A stretch of DNA of 64,000 nt from Chloranthus sessilifolius (GCA_021018995.1 CM037585.1:127872831-127936830); one strand, 5' to 3'; numbered from the stretch's first letter, positions 36,086 to 47,324 are shown. A program made the numbers and translations. Notes: generated by a model from the sequence alone, not told the origin.

Positions 36086-36163
36086 GATGAATGTATGAGA
36101 GTCTCCACAGAAGGACAAAACATGAGATTAGATATGTCTACAAAATTCCATGATGCAATTAAG
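36086..36163 (+). pseudogene. Taxilin-like exon
   Basis: Between TTTGCAG| and |GTTTGT, 26 codons read DECMRVSTEGQNMRLDMSTK then FHDAIK. This corresponds to the coiled-coil of plant taxilin-type proteins (DECKRVSTEGQNLRLDLS-like, KFQDAIK), which bind syntaxins in animals. The exon is open and both splice sites look usable, but no neighbouring taxilin exon is present. The identification is from memory of the family and is less certain than villin. Confidence 0.6.
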
Positions 36164-36236
36164 GTTTGTGTAATTTTCACTTCTATCCTTTTTGCTGGAA
36201 ATTGTTATCAATACTATGTTCTATTTTCAAATTTCA

Positions 36237-36294
36237 AAATCAATGAAGTCAGGATCAAATTGCCCAATTTGCAAAGTTCCATATCGATGGAGAG
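36237..36294 (+). pseudogene. BRCA1: BRCA1-type RING finger, second half
   Basis: KSMKSGSNCPICKVPYRWR matches the end of the RING domain of plant BRCA1, the ubiquitin ligase subunit of DNA repair. The last Cys pair (C-P-I-C) of the zinc site is present; the first part of the RING is not. It ends at a good donor, AGAG|GTATGT. The left border has no acceptor and lies only about 75 bases after the taxilin exon, so two unrelated genes are joined in what looks like an intron. Confidence 0.65.
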
Positions 36295-36796
36295 GTATGT
36301 ATGTGCTTTTTATTTTTATATTTGTATATGGGTCTCTCTTTTTTATGGTACATGGAATGCTAGAAAAGCTTGTAGTTCCTGTAATCGTTTTTTTTTTTTT
36401 TTTCGGTGAATAAGAAAACAGATGCATGTACATGGAAATGCACAAACAAGATTGTGACCTGTGATTTGTTAAATTCTCAAACTCCAATACCATTCAAAAT
36501 TCCAGCTTTCATATATTATAATATTTATTTGGCTAGGAATTCTTCCGAAACTTAGTAGTATCAGTCTCTGAATTAATTGTATGAAACATTTACAAAAATC
36601 ACTCTCTCCTCAAATTTTACCTTTACTTGAGAAGCATCACATGAATTGTTCTATGACGCTTGCTGCTGTTTAAAACAAGTCCTTTATTGTGAAGTCATTT
36701 TGTAACTACTTTGTTTCTTTATATTGGAGTCTAATCCCTTATTTGCTTCCTTTTATTACTTATTAATTTTTCTGTTTTTGGTAATGTAGTATTCCC

Positions 36797-36876
36797 AGAC
36801 AGCTGTTGTTCCCCGGGATTCTATTTTAGCATCTGAAGTAGAGTAGCTGAACTCCATTAAGGCCGATTTAGTGGTA
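36797..36876 (+). other. Exon-like segment, unidentified
   Basis: Between ATGTAG| (36789-36794 region) and |GTACTT, one frame reads SQTAVVPRDSILASEVE, a stop, then LNSIKADLV. The frame is protein-like on both sides of the stop, which suggests a decayed captured exon. I do not recognise the protein. Confidence 0.4.
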
Positions 36877-37197
36877 CTTTTATGCTTCTCTTGTTCTTCA
36901 TAATTGAATTCATTATTTATGGTGTTTCGCTGCCACTGGCAAATGCACTAGATTCATATCATCATCGCCTTGTCCCATCTACTTGGGGCTTGCAATCATT
37001 ATGCAGATGCACTAGATGATATATCAACATGTTCTTTGGATGCTGCTAATTTATTATTGTAAAATGTTTGATTCATGAAATAAGTCAAATAACTATTATG
37101 TTAACTGATTCATGAAATTATCTAATTATCTCTAGTATTAGGCTTATCAGAAATAAGACCTGGGATTTTAATCCTAGTTTATATCTCCCCTTTACAG

Positions 37198-37252
37198 ATA
37201 GCTGAAGATTATTCTCATTGCGAATTCCTACTCCGACTCGGATATTGCCCAA
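37198..37252 (+). other. Exon-like segment, unidentified
   Basis: Between TTACAG| and |GTATGC, one frame reads IAEDYSHCEFLLRLGYCP. The flanking splice signals are good. The protein family is not recognised. Confidence 0.3.
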
Positions 37253-37378
37253 GTATGCTTTCTAAATCACATGCCATGTATCCCTTTCTTAGGATTCACA
37301 TACACTTCATCATTCATGTATGTTGGTAGGTAACCAATTTTTTTCGTAGGTCCTAAAATCCCTGTGTTAATTTTTCAG

Positions 37379-37489
37379 TGCCGGCTTTTCGTGATGTTAT
37401 TGATGTACCTCTTGTAGTGAGAAGATTACACAAATCAAGAGTGGAGGTGTGGATCATGCATCTAGTTGAAAGCGCTTCCATGGATTGAA
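37379..37489 (+). other. Exon-like segment, unidentified
   Basis: After TTTTTCAG| one frame reads PAFRDVIDVPLVVRRLHKSR then VEVWIMHLVESASMD before a stop. It may be an exon of a captured gene; I do not recognise it. Confidence 0.3.
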
Positions 37490-37518
37490 ATGCTTTTTGT
37501 ATAAGTTTGTCATAATTA

Positions 37519-37672
37519 GGTGGGCGAGAGCAATCGGTCTGTGATGCTTTGGGCTATAGTCCGCTCAAGAGGTGACACAACAATTGGAGTCACTGATAAG
37601 CATTGGGAGGAAATGGAAGGAGATCATCGATGTCACTGATAAGCTTACATATAGCGTCCACGTAAGTAACTA
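37519..37672 (+). other. Exon-like segment, unidentified
   Basis: One frame reads SAQEVTQQLESLISIGRKWK then EIIDVTDKLTYSVH and ends at the strong donor CAC|GTAAGT. It looks like a real amphipathic coding exon, perhaps coiled coil. Stops precede it in the same frame (near 37550). The family is unknown to me. Confidence 0.4.
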
Positions 37673-38700
37673 ATATGTTTAATGCTGCCGAATCCTCTCT
37701 TCTTACCTGACACATTCTGTTTGCTATCACAGGACAATTAAAGAAGGGACAAATCAGTCGGGGTGATACCCCGTTTGAGCATTATTCACTTGAATTGTCA
37801 TTGTTTGGGTCTATAATCTATGAGAAACTGAGAATTGGGAAGTGTGGATTTTGGATATATATATTTTTGTCCTCCCTTATTTCTCTTTTCCTTTCGGGGT
37901 TTATTAAGGACCTATCAGCTTAGATTGTTTTTTTCTTCTTTAAACATAAACATGAATAATGCACTTCGAACATTATGCAACTGGGGTTGTATTTTATATA
38001 ATAAGTTGTGTGCTTTTACTTATTTAAGTGGTTTTTATTTTTTTAAATGTTAAACATGTTGTGTTCTTTCAGTTCAATGTACCTTAATTTTTTTTGCTTT
38101 CAATTCAATGTACCTCAACTAGTGAAGACTAGTTCATATGCAAGTCTTCCTCTCATGATTAGATCACTGTGGAAGACATATGCAGAGCAGTAGCACAGTC
38201 GAAGGGTGCAGTTGCCCTACTTTAGGGAAGCTGTTGCATCCAAGCTATCAACAGGTTGGATCACCATCCAATAATGCAGTATGTCTTTGGCACCATCTGT
38301 GGTACATAAGATGCATGAAATTTGATCCCAAGTTAGACCCTCCCCTTGATTACAGGTCATCCACTAGTTGTGGTGCATGTGTCATTAAATTCCAGCAGCA
38401 CATGGGAGCACCTAGTTTATCAATTGAGAGATCCAGGTGGCAGGCCAACATGTAGATGGGACTCGGCTCAAAATGCATGCTTGCAATCCTCAAATTGTCA
38501 AAATACTGTTTAGCTATCCATATGAAGGTTCTTGTGGGTGTTTGATCAGACGGTAGAAATCGTTTAGTGGCATAATCTTTGGGCCGAGTGTAACGTAAGC
38601 TATGACAATCTGTACCACAAGTTACAGAATTGTTGAAGTGTTCTAAATGTATAAAATTAAGAGATGTGCATTATGTGAATGAATGTATCATAACATGAAG
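37673..38700. other. No gene recognised
   Basis: T-rich, intron-like or UTR-like sequence. The open frame at 38180-38455 has no family feature that I know and no codon pattern that convinces me. Confidence 0.4.
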
Positions 38701-39013
38701 GTTGGCCAAATTATTATTTACTTTTGGACAGTAAAAAAATATTGTATTAAAAAATTGCATAAAAAAAAGCATTAAAAAAAATAGTATTTAAAAAAAAAAA
38801 ATTGCATAAAAAACGATAACCTAAATTAGTCGTTTTTCTATGGCTGTTAAGAGTTATCGTTGTTGAAGTTCATAAACGACTATCGTATATGGTAGTAAAA
38901 AAAATAACTGTTTTTTTTACAATTGTCTCCTCGACTATCAAAGACAATCGTTTATTTGGAGAAAAAAAACGATTGGTTAGGGTAGTCGTTTTTTTGGTTT
39001 TTTCATGCAGTGA
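38700..39013. mobile_element. CACTA (En/Spm) right terminus
   Basis: The sequence ends ...TTTTTTCATGCAGTG at 39013, whose reverse complement CACTGCATGAAAAAACC is a CACTA-type end. The preceding 250 bases carry repeated short words on both strands (tagtcgttttt, aacgactatcg, aacgattgg, gataacc), as CACTA subterminal regions do. No matching left end was found nearby. It lies about 1.3 kb to the right of the last exon-like fragment. Confidence 0.5.
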
Positions 39014-39042
39014 TATCAATACCATCCTGATACGTATATCGA

Positions 39043-39196
39043 GGTGGTATCAGTATCATTTCTTGGGAAAATTAATAAGTATCAGCAATACATATCAGAT
39101 TAGTTTTGATGCCATAATAGGTGGTATCAGTATCATTTCTTGGGAAAATTAATAAGTATCAGCAATACGTATCAGTTAAGTTTTGATGCCATAAGT
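39043..39196 (+). repeat. 77-bp tandem duplication
   Basis: Units start at 39043 and 39120 with 'ggtggtatcagtatcatttc' and differ at only a few positions. 'gtatcag' words are shared with the area around 25455 and 25935. Confidence 0.92.
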
Positions 39197-39229
39197 AATA
39201 TATTTATGATCAATTATTTGACATCCGCA

Positions 39230-39545
39230 ACTAGGATTTTCAACATGTGATAGTTGTTGACTGCCTTGAATCAGACGGTGGAGATCTTTTCTCATTTCAA
39301 TTAATCTTCCACACAATAGATTTGAGATAATGGCTTACCTATCAAAAGGTCAGACATTGATTTCACGTGGCACACATTTCAAAAAGTGACTGTCATCATG
39401 ATCGTACTATGAGAAGAGCTTGTAGGTTGCTTGTCGAAGATATGCTCGATGTGGAATCAACATTTGACCATTTGACCATTTGTTAGTTTCCACTGATCTC
39501 AAGATTAACTTTGTGGAAATTAAGATAAAAACTATCTCCAGTCAA
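39230..39545. mobile_element. Long-TIR MITE, related to 16262
   Basis: The left half has 'ttgactgccttgaatcagacgg', 'gatttgagat' and 'cacgtggcacac'; the right half has inverted equivalents ('gatctcaagatt', 'actatctccagtcaa'). The same wording occurs in the MITE at 16262-16700. Confidence 0.5.
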
Positions 39546-39548
39546 TGC

Positions 39549-39723
39549 ACCCTACAAAATATAAGACTATTAGTGGCAATTTTTGGCTAGAAACAACTGT
39601 CGCTATTAAACAAAAAACTATTAGCGGTTATTAAGACTATTAGCGATAAGGGTATTAACGGCAATTTTTTTGTTAATAATTGTAGTTTTTGGCTGCCGCT
39701 AATAATCTTATATTTTGTAGTGG
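39549..39723. mobile_element. Small CACTA-type MITE
   Basis: The left part CCTACAAAATATAAGACTAT and the right part AATCTTATATTTTGTAGTG are inverted repeats starting or ending in the CACTA style (left end has CACC instead of CACTA). The interior repeats 'ctattagcggt/actattagtggca'. Confidence 0.6.
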
Positions 39724-40402
39724 CAGTTAACGACTAATTGTAAAATCTTTAATTATAGGTAAAGAATAGTTGGTTGCAAATATCAATACCCTATAAACTA
39801 TAGTGTAAAAATGTGTGCTCTGAGAGGGGTTTAAAGTTTGAACCAATAGTTGGAGGGACACTTTTTTTTATTTATATCTAGCCAGTTGGAAGAGATTTGG
39901 AAAGAACCTACTGCTTTTGGAAGAGATTTGGAAAGATTTTATAGAAAATAAAAGTATGAGAGAATTTTTTAAAAATAATCCTTTGATCTCTTGGTCTCAC
40001 TCGACCCAAACTCTCCTTCGCCCGTAAAATAGTAGAGATATGCGTATAAATTATAAAGTGCTTTAATTCATTATGTTTTTTAAATGCTAAATCTATATTT
40101 TATAAGTAGGCATTAAGCAACGCTATATTGCTTGAGCTAAATGTTTCATCCATCGATTTTATTGAAAAGTGTCACTCTCAAAATAAAATTAGCAGAACAA
40201 AGATAAAATACATGAATTTAAAAGTTAGTAAACATAATGCCTACTCATAAGACCTAAGAGCATTTAGCCAAAATAGAAAAATCATTTAGCGTCACATTGC
40301 AATAAATTTTGTAACATAGGCATTACTTTACAATCAGATGACTGCACCCATAACAGGCCTTGCACCTAGTAAGAACTCTGCAATCAGACTTATAAGACCT
40401 AA

Positions 40403-40735
40403 GAGCATCTCCAAAGCAGCTCTTCAAATCCAATGTGGATGTGGCTCTTGGAACGGCTACTTTTGGTATTTGAAGAGCCTCGTACCCACTCCAACCCGCT
40501 CTTCAAATCTAATGTGGATTAGAAGATTTGGTTTCACTCTTCATATTTGAAGAGTCACTATTTATTCTTCAAATTTAAATATAATCTTATTTCAATAAAA
40601 AGTGGGACTATTGATTAGAGAAAGAAATAATAAAATTAGAAAATTATAAAATATATTAAATTTGAAGAGCGTGGTTGGAGTGACCCACCTTCCTCAGCTC
40701 TTCAAATTCAAACCCGCTCTTCAATTGTGTGTCAC
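40403..40735. mobile_element. PIF/Harbinger-type MITE, copy 2
   Basis: It starts GAGCATCTCCAAAGCAGC after TAA and is similar to copy 1 through most of its length. The right end is missing: a deletion joins it to flank that in copy 1 lies 108 bases beyond the element. Flanks on both sides match those of copy 1. Confidence 0.65.
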
Positions 40736-41950
40736 ATCACTTTAAGCTATTGTTCTAGGCCCAATTGATCCTTCAATTTGACACTCAAAATTCAAATCGA
40801 CATGGGAAAATTGTTGGATCAGACAGAGCCAACCAATGTCCAGCCCCTATATCGGATACCGGTTTTCATCAAGCACAGACTACTTGGAGGGGGGGAGGGG
40901 GAATTCTAGAATGATCTCTTATACGATTACTACCTTTTACAATTACTTTTCTACACTACTTTTATCTTCTAGAATTTTTTTGATGGATTATGACATTTGT
41001 CATTGATCTTCACATTAATACTTTTTCTTATGTTCTCATTGATGTTTGAGATTTGTCAAGCATCTAAAGTATCACCTCCTACACATTTTCTAATAAATAG
41101 AGCTCCACACCTTTTCTCATTAAATCTTTACCCAAGTCTTATTAGTGTATTTTAAATTTTGTGGTAAGAATTCTTATTTTTAAAATTTTCTTATGTTCCT
41201 TCTCTATTTATCTACTATTGAATGATAATCCCACGTTACCTATGTCCTGTAAGCGTTGGAACCTCACCTTACCACTCGGTTTTGTGAAATAGAGATTCTA
41301 CGATAAAATGTTAAATTGGTAACTAAACCCATCTCCAAGTGGGCAAGCATCGCTCGTCTCCTTCCTGATTTAAATATTTTATTTAAATGTGAAAATTTTT
41401 ATCTACAAATGAATTATATACGATAATTTGAATTTTTTAAGTTTTATTTTTTTTAATATCGTTTTATTAAAAATTTATTTGTTATATACATTGTTTAATT
41501 ACTTTATCTAATTTATTTTGTTTGAGAATGGAAATGCTCCCCACCTACTCCACGCTGCGCTAGACAGGAAATTGCATTCGGTATTGTAGGACATCATTCA
41601 GGGGAGTATGCGAGAGTGAACCTCTCCATTGGATCCAAGGTTGTTTGTATAAATCATTTGAAAGTAAATCAATGGATATAAATTAAATGATTATTTATGT
41701 GAGGGTATATTAGCATTAGATGATGCAATTTTCTCATTCATCTTCTTTATTGCTATATAAACGTTGTCACCTGGAAAAAAATCATAAATAATTCCATAAA
41801 ACATGTTTAGATGATCTAAAATAAGGAGCTAACAAGAGCACTTGAGATTTTTTAAGCAACCTTTGTTGATAAAGAAAATGGGACTAATGATCCCACAAGC
41901 TCGTGATCTTTCAACCGAAAATTGAAGCAAACTTCATTGAAAAATAAAAT
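40736..41950. other. No gene recognised
   Basis: AT-rich non-coding sequence. 41240-41345 ('ggaacctcaccttaccactc') resembles text found in degraded TRIM-like elements. Nothing firmer. Confidence 0.35.
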
Positions 41951-41954
41951 CAAG

Positions 41955-42375
41955 CTGTCAAAATTTTCATACACGTTGCCTTCCGCAGCTATTATTAATC
42001 TTAAAACCACAACATTTAAATAAGAGAAACAAAACAAATCATTCTAATAGAATTCCACACAAAATCGGCTTGTAAGATGAGGTTTGCCTAAGATATCAAC
42101 ACATCTCCCGCACGGTCACATGGACAAGAAATAGGTAACGTGGGGAGAAAGAACAATACTGATACCATGATAGAATTCCACGGGTCTAACTCAACCTAAC
42201 AAAACCAGCTTGTAAGGTGAGGTTTGCTAAAGATATCAATAGTTCTTAACCTTTTGATGAAACACCTATTTTAAAATTTCCATGCCTATTGCCTTCCACA
42301 GTTATTATTAATCTTAGAACGTAATCCATCACAAAACATTTTAAAAAGAGAAACAAAACAAATCATCATTCTTAA
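41955..42375 (-). mobile_element. Second TRIM-like element inside a local duplication (antisense)
   Basis: 'gaattccac...ggcttgtaagatgaggtttgc' (42048-42090) and 'gaattccac...agcttgtaaggtgaggtttgc' (42173-42228) are direct repeats. Between them lies 'ctgataccatg' (about 42160), the reverse complement of a tRNA-Met primer site. Outside, 'gccttcc(g/a)cag(c/t)tattattaatctta' also occurs twice (41978 and 42290). Short LTRs and an antisense PBS suggest a TRIM on the minus strand. Confidence 0.5.
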
Positions 42376-42859
42376 CCTTTTGATGAAAACACCTACTTTT
42401 TAAGGTCAATGAAGTCATATATAATGGACTATAGAAGGAGTGAGCTTTATTTTCCTTAAAACACAAACCGAAAATATGAAATTTTCGATTTCGGTTTCGT
42501 TTCGGCCCAGCCTGAAACCGATGCGTTTCGGCCAAAATCTTGAAATTTTGATCCATGCCTGATACTCACCTCACATTTTGAATCATTATGTGTGTCGTAG
42601 AGGGACAAAATAATGTAAAGATCTTGGGTCAAAAGACAATCTCCATTCAGAGCAAGATTATATATTCTTTTTTTAGAAGAGGTTTCTTATTTAATAGAAA
42701 AACAAAAGAATACAAATAATACGAAAAAAAATTAAATGAAATTGAGTAAGTTGTAAATGATCTCCACCTCGTTGGCAGCGGAGCGGAGAAAGGTCATATA
42801 AGTGCTTGAATAAGATGTTTTCTTCACTATGATCCAGATTAGTCAGTTTATCGATGAGG

Positions 42860-44080
42860 CTAAGGGATGATAAATGTCATATCAAAATTTGGAGTTAAAG
42901 TACGCTTAATAAAGATGAAGAAAAGAAAGGCATTAGGACCATATGGGATAATTATAAAAGTGAGTTGTGCTAAGAGAGAATGGACTAAACTAGTTGACTA
43001 AATTATTCAATAAGATATTAAAAATAAAAAATATATTTGAGGAATGAAGGAAGAGTATTGTAGTCTCTTCCTAAAAGAACAAAGGAGACATCCAAGATTG
43101 TGCCAACTATTAAGGCATTAAGTTAATGAGTCGGACTATGAAACTTTGGGAGAGAATAATTCAACAACGACTAGACAATAATCAAATGTATTAGAGAACT
43201 AGTTAGATTAGTGCTAGGAAAATCAACAACGGAAGTTATTTTCTTATTGAGGCAACTTATGGAGAAGTTTAGAGAGAGAAGAAAAAACCTACATATGACC
43301 TTTATTCATTTAGAAAAGACCTACGATAAAGTAACGAAACAAATAATATGGTGGACATTGAGGAAGAAATGTGTCCTAAATTTATATATTGAAAGACAGT
43401 AACTAGTGTAAGAATGACATACAGAGAGGTGAGTGAGTTTTCTGTCAGAGTTGGGTTGCATCAAGGGTGTTCCTTGAGCACTTGTTTATTTGCTTTGGTC
43501 ATGGATGCACTAAGCATAGATATATAAGAAGATATCTCATGGTGGTTGTTATTTGCAGATGACTTAGTATTACCTAAACAAGGAAAGAAATAAATGATAA
43601 GCTAAAATTATGTAGCTCAAGGGATTTGAAAATTAGCAAAACAAAGACAGAATGCATGGAGTGCAAATTTATTGAATAAGATAGTTTGGAGGAGGATTTA
43701 GTCGTAATAGAAAATATTCTAACGCCATGTTGTCATATATTTCACTACTTAGGCTCTACTTTATAAGCAGATGATGGATTTGAAGAGAACGTCTCAAATA
43801 AGATTAATGTAGGTTGGAAGAAATGAAGGCAAGCTAGCAGAGTATTTTGCAACTAAAGAGTTCTAGTTAGATTGAAGGGACGTTTTTATAAGACGGCTGT
43901 TAGTATCTGCCATATTATATGGTGAGGAATGTGGGGCTATAAAAAATCGATAAGAAGATAGAGTACATGTCACCAAGATGTGTATGTTGAGATGAATGTA
44001 TAGAGTAATAAGAAAGATAAAATACAAAATGAGTACATAACAAAAAATTTGAGAGTGACACCTATAAAAAAATAAATTAT
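42860..44080 (+). pseudogene. LINE reverse transcriptase, decayed
   Basis: In shifting frames the translation gives STTEVIFLLRQLMEKFRERR, FIHLEKTYDKV, VGLHQG, then FADDLV with the catalytic DD at 43552-43566, and further on a YRTAV block, MRLY/MRMYRV-like and KIQNEYI-like motifs. This is the RT and C-terminal region of a plant non-LTR retrotransposon. Many stops and frameshifts make it inactive. Confidence 0.8.
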
Positions 44081-44651
44081 AGATTTTGGTGCCTCTTTTG
44101 TTTCAAGACAAAGAAGTCCAATTTTCTGTTTCAAAACAAAGAGGTCAAAGTTTGAACAAAATAAATTTTCAAAAGCCAACCTCAAATAAATGAGAAAAGG
44201 TATGATGATGATGATGATTATCTTGAATTTGACGAGATAGTTTTCGTCCAATTTTTGACACAATAGATTTTGATTGCACGTGGCACATCCCAAAACGGAA
44301 CATGATCACATGCATACATAAAATGTGGAAATCAAAATTTGAAGTGCCTAAAAATGTCTTACAAACCTGGTGGCTTCACTCTCGCACCCCTCCTCATACC
44401 TCTTTTCACATGAACGTGCATTTACACTAGTTTTCTCTCTCATCTCACAACTCTCGTTGTACATGTACTTCCCGACTAATATATTGAAATTTTGAGCATA
44501 TTTTAACTCTTAACCTATAGTTCCAACTCAAAATTCAAATGGAACTCCTACCTTAGAAATATTTCATTATAATTTATTTATACTATTGTTGAAGAGTACT
44601 TACTTAAGTCTCTCTACCAGGATTTGAAGATAATATCAAGATACTTTGCAC

Positions 44652-45027
44652 AACTAGGATTCGAACTTGGGTGAAGTTTTGACCATCTATCAAAGAAAAA
44701 AGAACGAATTGATCTTGTAGGATTTGTAAGAAATACTTTGATTTCTTCTAGAAGCAGCTAACTATTCATTTGCTTCTCACGTTCAATGAATAGCCGAGAA
44801 ATTGAGGAATGTCCATAAAGGGATTTTGGGGATCGATCTGATTTTCTCTTTCTTCGTCTCTTTTGAAGAAAGGAAAGATCCCAAAGAATCGATCTTTCAC
44901 TTAATTGTTGAATCCATGTTTGATTGATCAATGTATGATATTCTAAATCCTCATTACTAATGGAATCAAAATGATCTTTGGATTGATCAGAAGATCCTTT
45001 CAATTGGCAAGAATTCGTTACTTGAAC
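44652..45027 (-). pseudogene. ycf2: Nuclear copy of plastid ycf2
   Basis: On the minus strand the translation contains [20 protein letters not shown], then [37 protein letters not shown] and, past a stop, [10 protein letters not shown]. These are consecutive stretches of plastid Ycf2, the large AAA-like protein of the chloroplast import motor. The frame has stops and is joined to MITE sequence at 45028, so this is plastid DNA inserted in the nucleus. Confidence 0.88.
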
Positions 45028-45037
45028 ATATATATAT

Positions 45038-45268
45038 GGGAGCCGGTTAGGTCCTCCAATGGAGGACTGTGATCGTCCTCCAAGATCCACGTGGAGCTCC
45101 ATGTGGCACTCAAAACACTTTTTGGATGCCACGTGGAGCACAGGTGGACAATTTAGATCAATATAAAAAAATATAATTGAAAATTAAATTTAAAACCCAA
45201 GGTCCACATGGCACCCAAAACGTATTTTGGGTGCCACGTGGAAGGTTGAAGGACAGAGACCTTTTCCT
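45038..45268 (+). mobile_element. (TA)n-associated MITE, copy A (shortened)
   Basis: It starts GGGAGCCGGTTAGGTCCTCC, has 'aatggaggac', 'ccacgtggagctcca' and 'gtggcac(t/c)caaaac', and ends near 'gaccttttcc'. It lies between TATATATA at 45029-45037 and a (TA)n run at 45269-45289. It lacks the middle of copies B and C. Confidence 0.75.
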
Positions 45269-45289
45269 ATATATATATATATATATATA

Positions 45290-45670
45290 GGGCGCCGGTT
45301 AGGTCCTCTAATGGAGGACGGTGACCGTCCTCCAAGATACACATGGAGCTCCATGTGGCACCTAAAACACTGTTTGGGTGCCACATGAAGCACAGGTGGA
45401 TGGTTTAGATCAATATTATAAAAAAAGAATAGTGAAAAAAACTTTTTAAACCACCAGTCAAAGTTTGTCGGGTTTCATTGGTCCACATTTCACGATTCAA
45501 AAAACACACAATGGAGATGAGTTTTCAATTATTATTTTTTTTCAAAGATGATTTAAGTAATGCACCTGAGCTCCACGTGACATCGAAACAATATTTTGGG
45601 TGCCACGTGGAGCTCCACGTGGAAGCTTGGAGGACGGTGACCATCCTCCCATGGAGGACGGACACCTTTT

Positions 45671-45672
<2 letters not shown>
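45290..45672 (+). mobile_element. (TA)n-associated MITE, copy B
   Basis: It starts GGCGCCGGTTAGGTCCTCTA and ends GGAGGACGGACACCTTTTCC, followed by a (TA)n run of about 57 bases (45674-45731). Ends are inverted relatives through 'gtcctcca.tggaggac' palindromes. Frames through it reading ...IYIYIY are the microsatellite. Confidence 0.8.
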
Positions 45673-45733
<61 letters not shown>

Positions 45734-46449
45734 GCTCCCAAGCAAATTATCTTGAGCCACCCTGGAAGGCCAGCCTTTTTTTATGCATGGCTTTACCCTG
45801 GAAGGAAAATGAGCATTGCCCTTTAAGCAAGGTGCTCCCGTGGTTCATGAGAAGGAAAAATGACTCATCTTTTGTTGCAATTGGCACGAGATGAAAAAGG
45901 AGAGCTTCGTCTATTGTTGAACAGCAGAGTCAATCCGTTGTTGGCATTGCTTTGTTTTTCTCTCATTTCTTATCAGCGAGTTCCGATCCTTTTGTCATAT
46001 TGGTCGTGGGTTGAGAACGGGAGTTGAACTCTATGAGATCTAATCTCATTTTTCTTTATTTTCTTTCATTTTGTCATAATAATGTATTAGTTTGCTGAAA
46101 TTTTCGTAGTGAGATGTAACTCAAGATCATTTGGAACGGAGGAAGCGAAAAATGTGTTATTTTTTAATGTTCAAATATAGAAGTGATTTCTAATTTTGAA
46201 ATAATTGCTTCACTAAGTCTACTTAAATATTATTAGTAAAAAAATCATGTTATCTTGTATACGAAGATAGCCATTTTATTAATTAAAGATGGTATTCGAC
46301 TGATTCAATAAATGATGAAGATAAATTCTAATCCAATTTTTTACACCAATAATCTTCCGATCATAGCTCACCTATCAAGCGGCTTACATGATGATTTCAT
46401 GTGGTACAAGGCCAAAACCATGATGCTTTTTTTATAATAAACTTATACT

Positions 46450-46985
46450 TTTGACAAACCCATTGGAGGCATTTTGAGAGACTCAAATGATGACTTTATC
46501 ACCTCTTTCCATGGTCCTACTAGATCTCATGACATCACCCATGCTGAACTTGTTGCTATTCTTTATGGGCTGAATGTGCCCAAAGATTCAACCATCTCAA
46601 TGCTCCAGGTGAAATTGGATTCTTTTGGTGCTATATCTAATATAAGTGGATCCAATCATATTCAGTGGAAACATCGCATAGTTATAGAGCAAATTCGAGA
46701 TATGAGTCAGAAGTTTCAAAGAATCAAGTTCTCTCACATATGGAGGAAAATCAATCAATCTACCGATCACCTCACCAAGCAAGAATTAAATGAATCAACT
46801 GTCGTCCAATGGAATAGTGCAAACAATGTTGGTTTGATTCCTTTACAATTGTTCTCTCACTTAGGGAAATATCTAATTAAAATTTTCTATCGATTGTAAT
46901 CTACTCTTTTCTTTTATTAGGGTGGGGACCCTCCAACCCCAATTACCCATCAAAAAAGAAAATAAAAATAAAAAATAGAAATACC
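46450..46985 (+). pseudogene. LINE RNase H domain and A-rich tail
   Basis: The open frame 46474-46899 reads GGILRDSNDDFITSFHG (start just upstream), THAELVAILYGLN, VKLDSFGAISNIS, FSHIWRKINQSTDHLTKQ. These are the DG..., E.LA...GL, D(S) and H..R..N..AD.LAK blocks of the plant-type RNase H found at the 3' end of LINEs. The second half of the catalytic set is altered (TDHLTK for ADxLAK). After a stop the sequence runs into 'atcaaaaaagaaaataaaaat', an A-rich LINE tail. It is the longest undamaged frame of retroelement origin here, but only a 5'-truncated fragment. Confidence 0.75.
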
Positions 46986-47324
46986 TCACTATTGAACTTT
47001 CGAACATACTGATTGAGTTCAATCACTTCAATCCTTATACTTAGTGGAATTGCATAGCCTCTGTACCTAATGCAAACTCCTTCATAAATAGTGAGACGTC
47101 CAAGAGCTGTGTCACAAATTCTTAGGATTAGTAAAAAAATTTGGCAAAATTCTTCGAATAGATGGTCTGCCAAACTTTTAGCCGAATATTCGTCCAATTC
47201 ATTGATTCTTTGGATCTTTCTCGAATTTTCTCAAATTTGACAATTTTTTCCAACTTTTCTATGATTGTTATACGTGCTTTAATTATAAGATACTTCTATT
47301 TGCATCCACCAAATCTCTAAGGAC

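Noticed and set aside
45478-45760. Open frames on both strands rich in Ile-Tyr
   Set aside because: They are produced by the (TA)n run at 45674-45731. The same holds for 48404-48816, 57543-57776 and 59258-59507.
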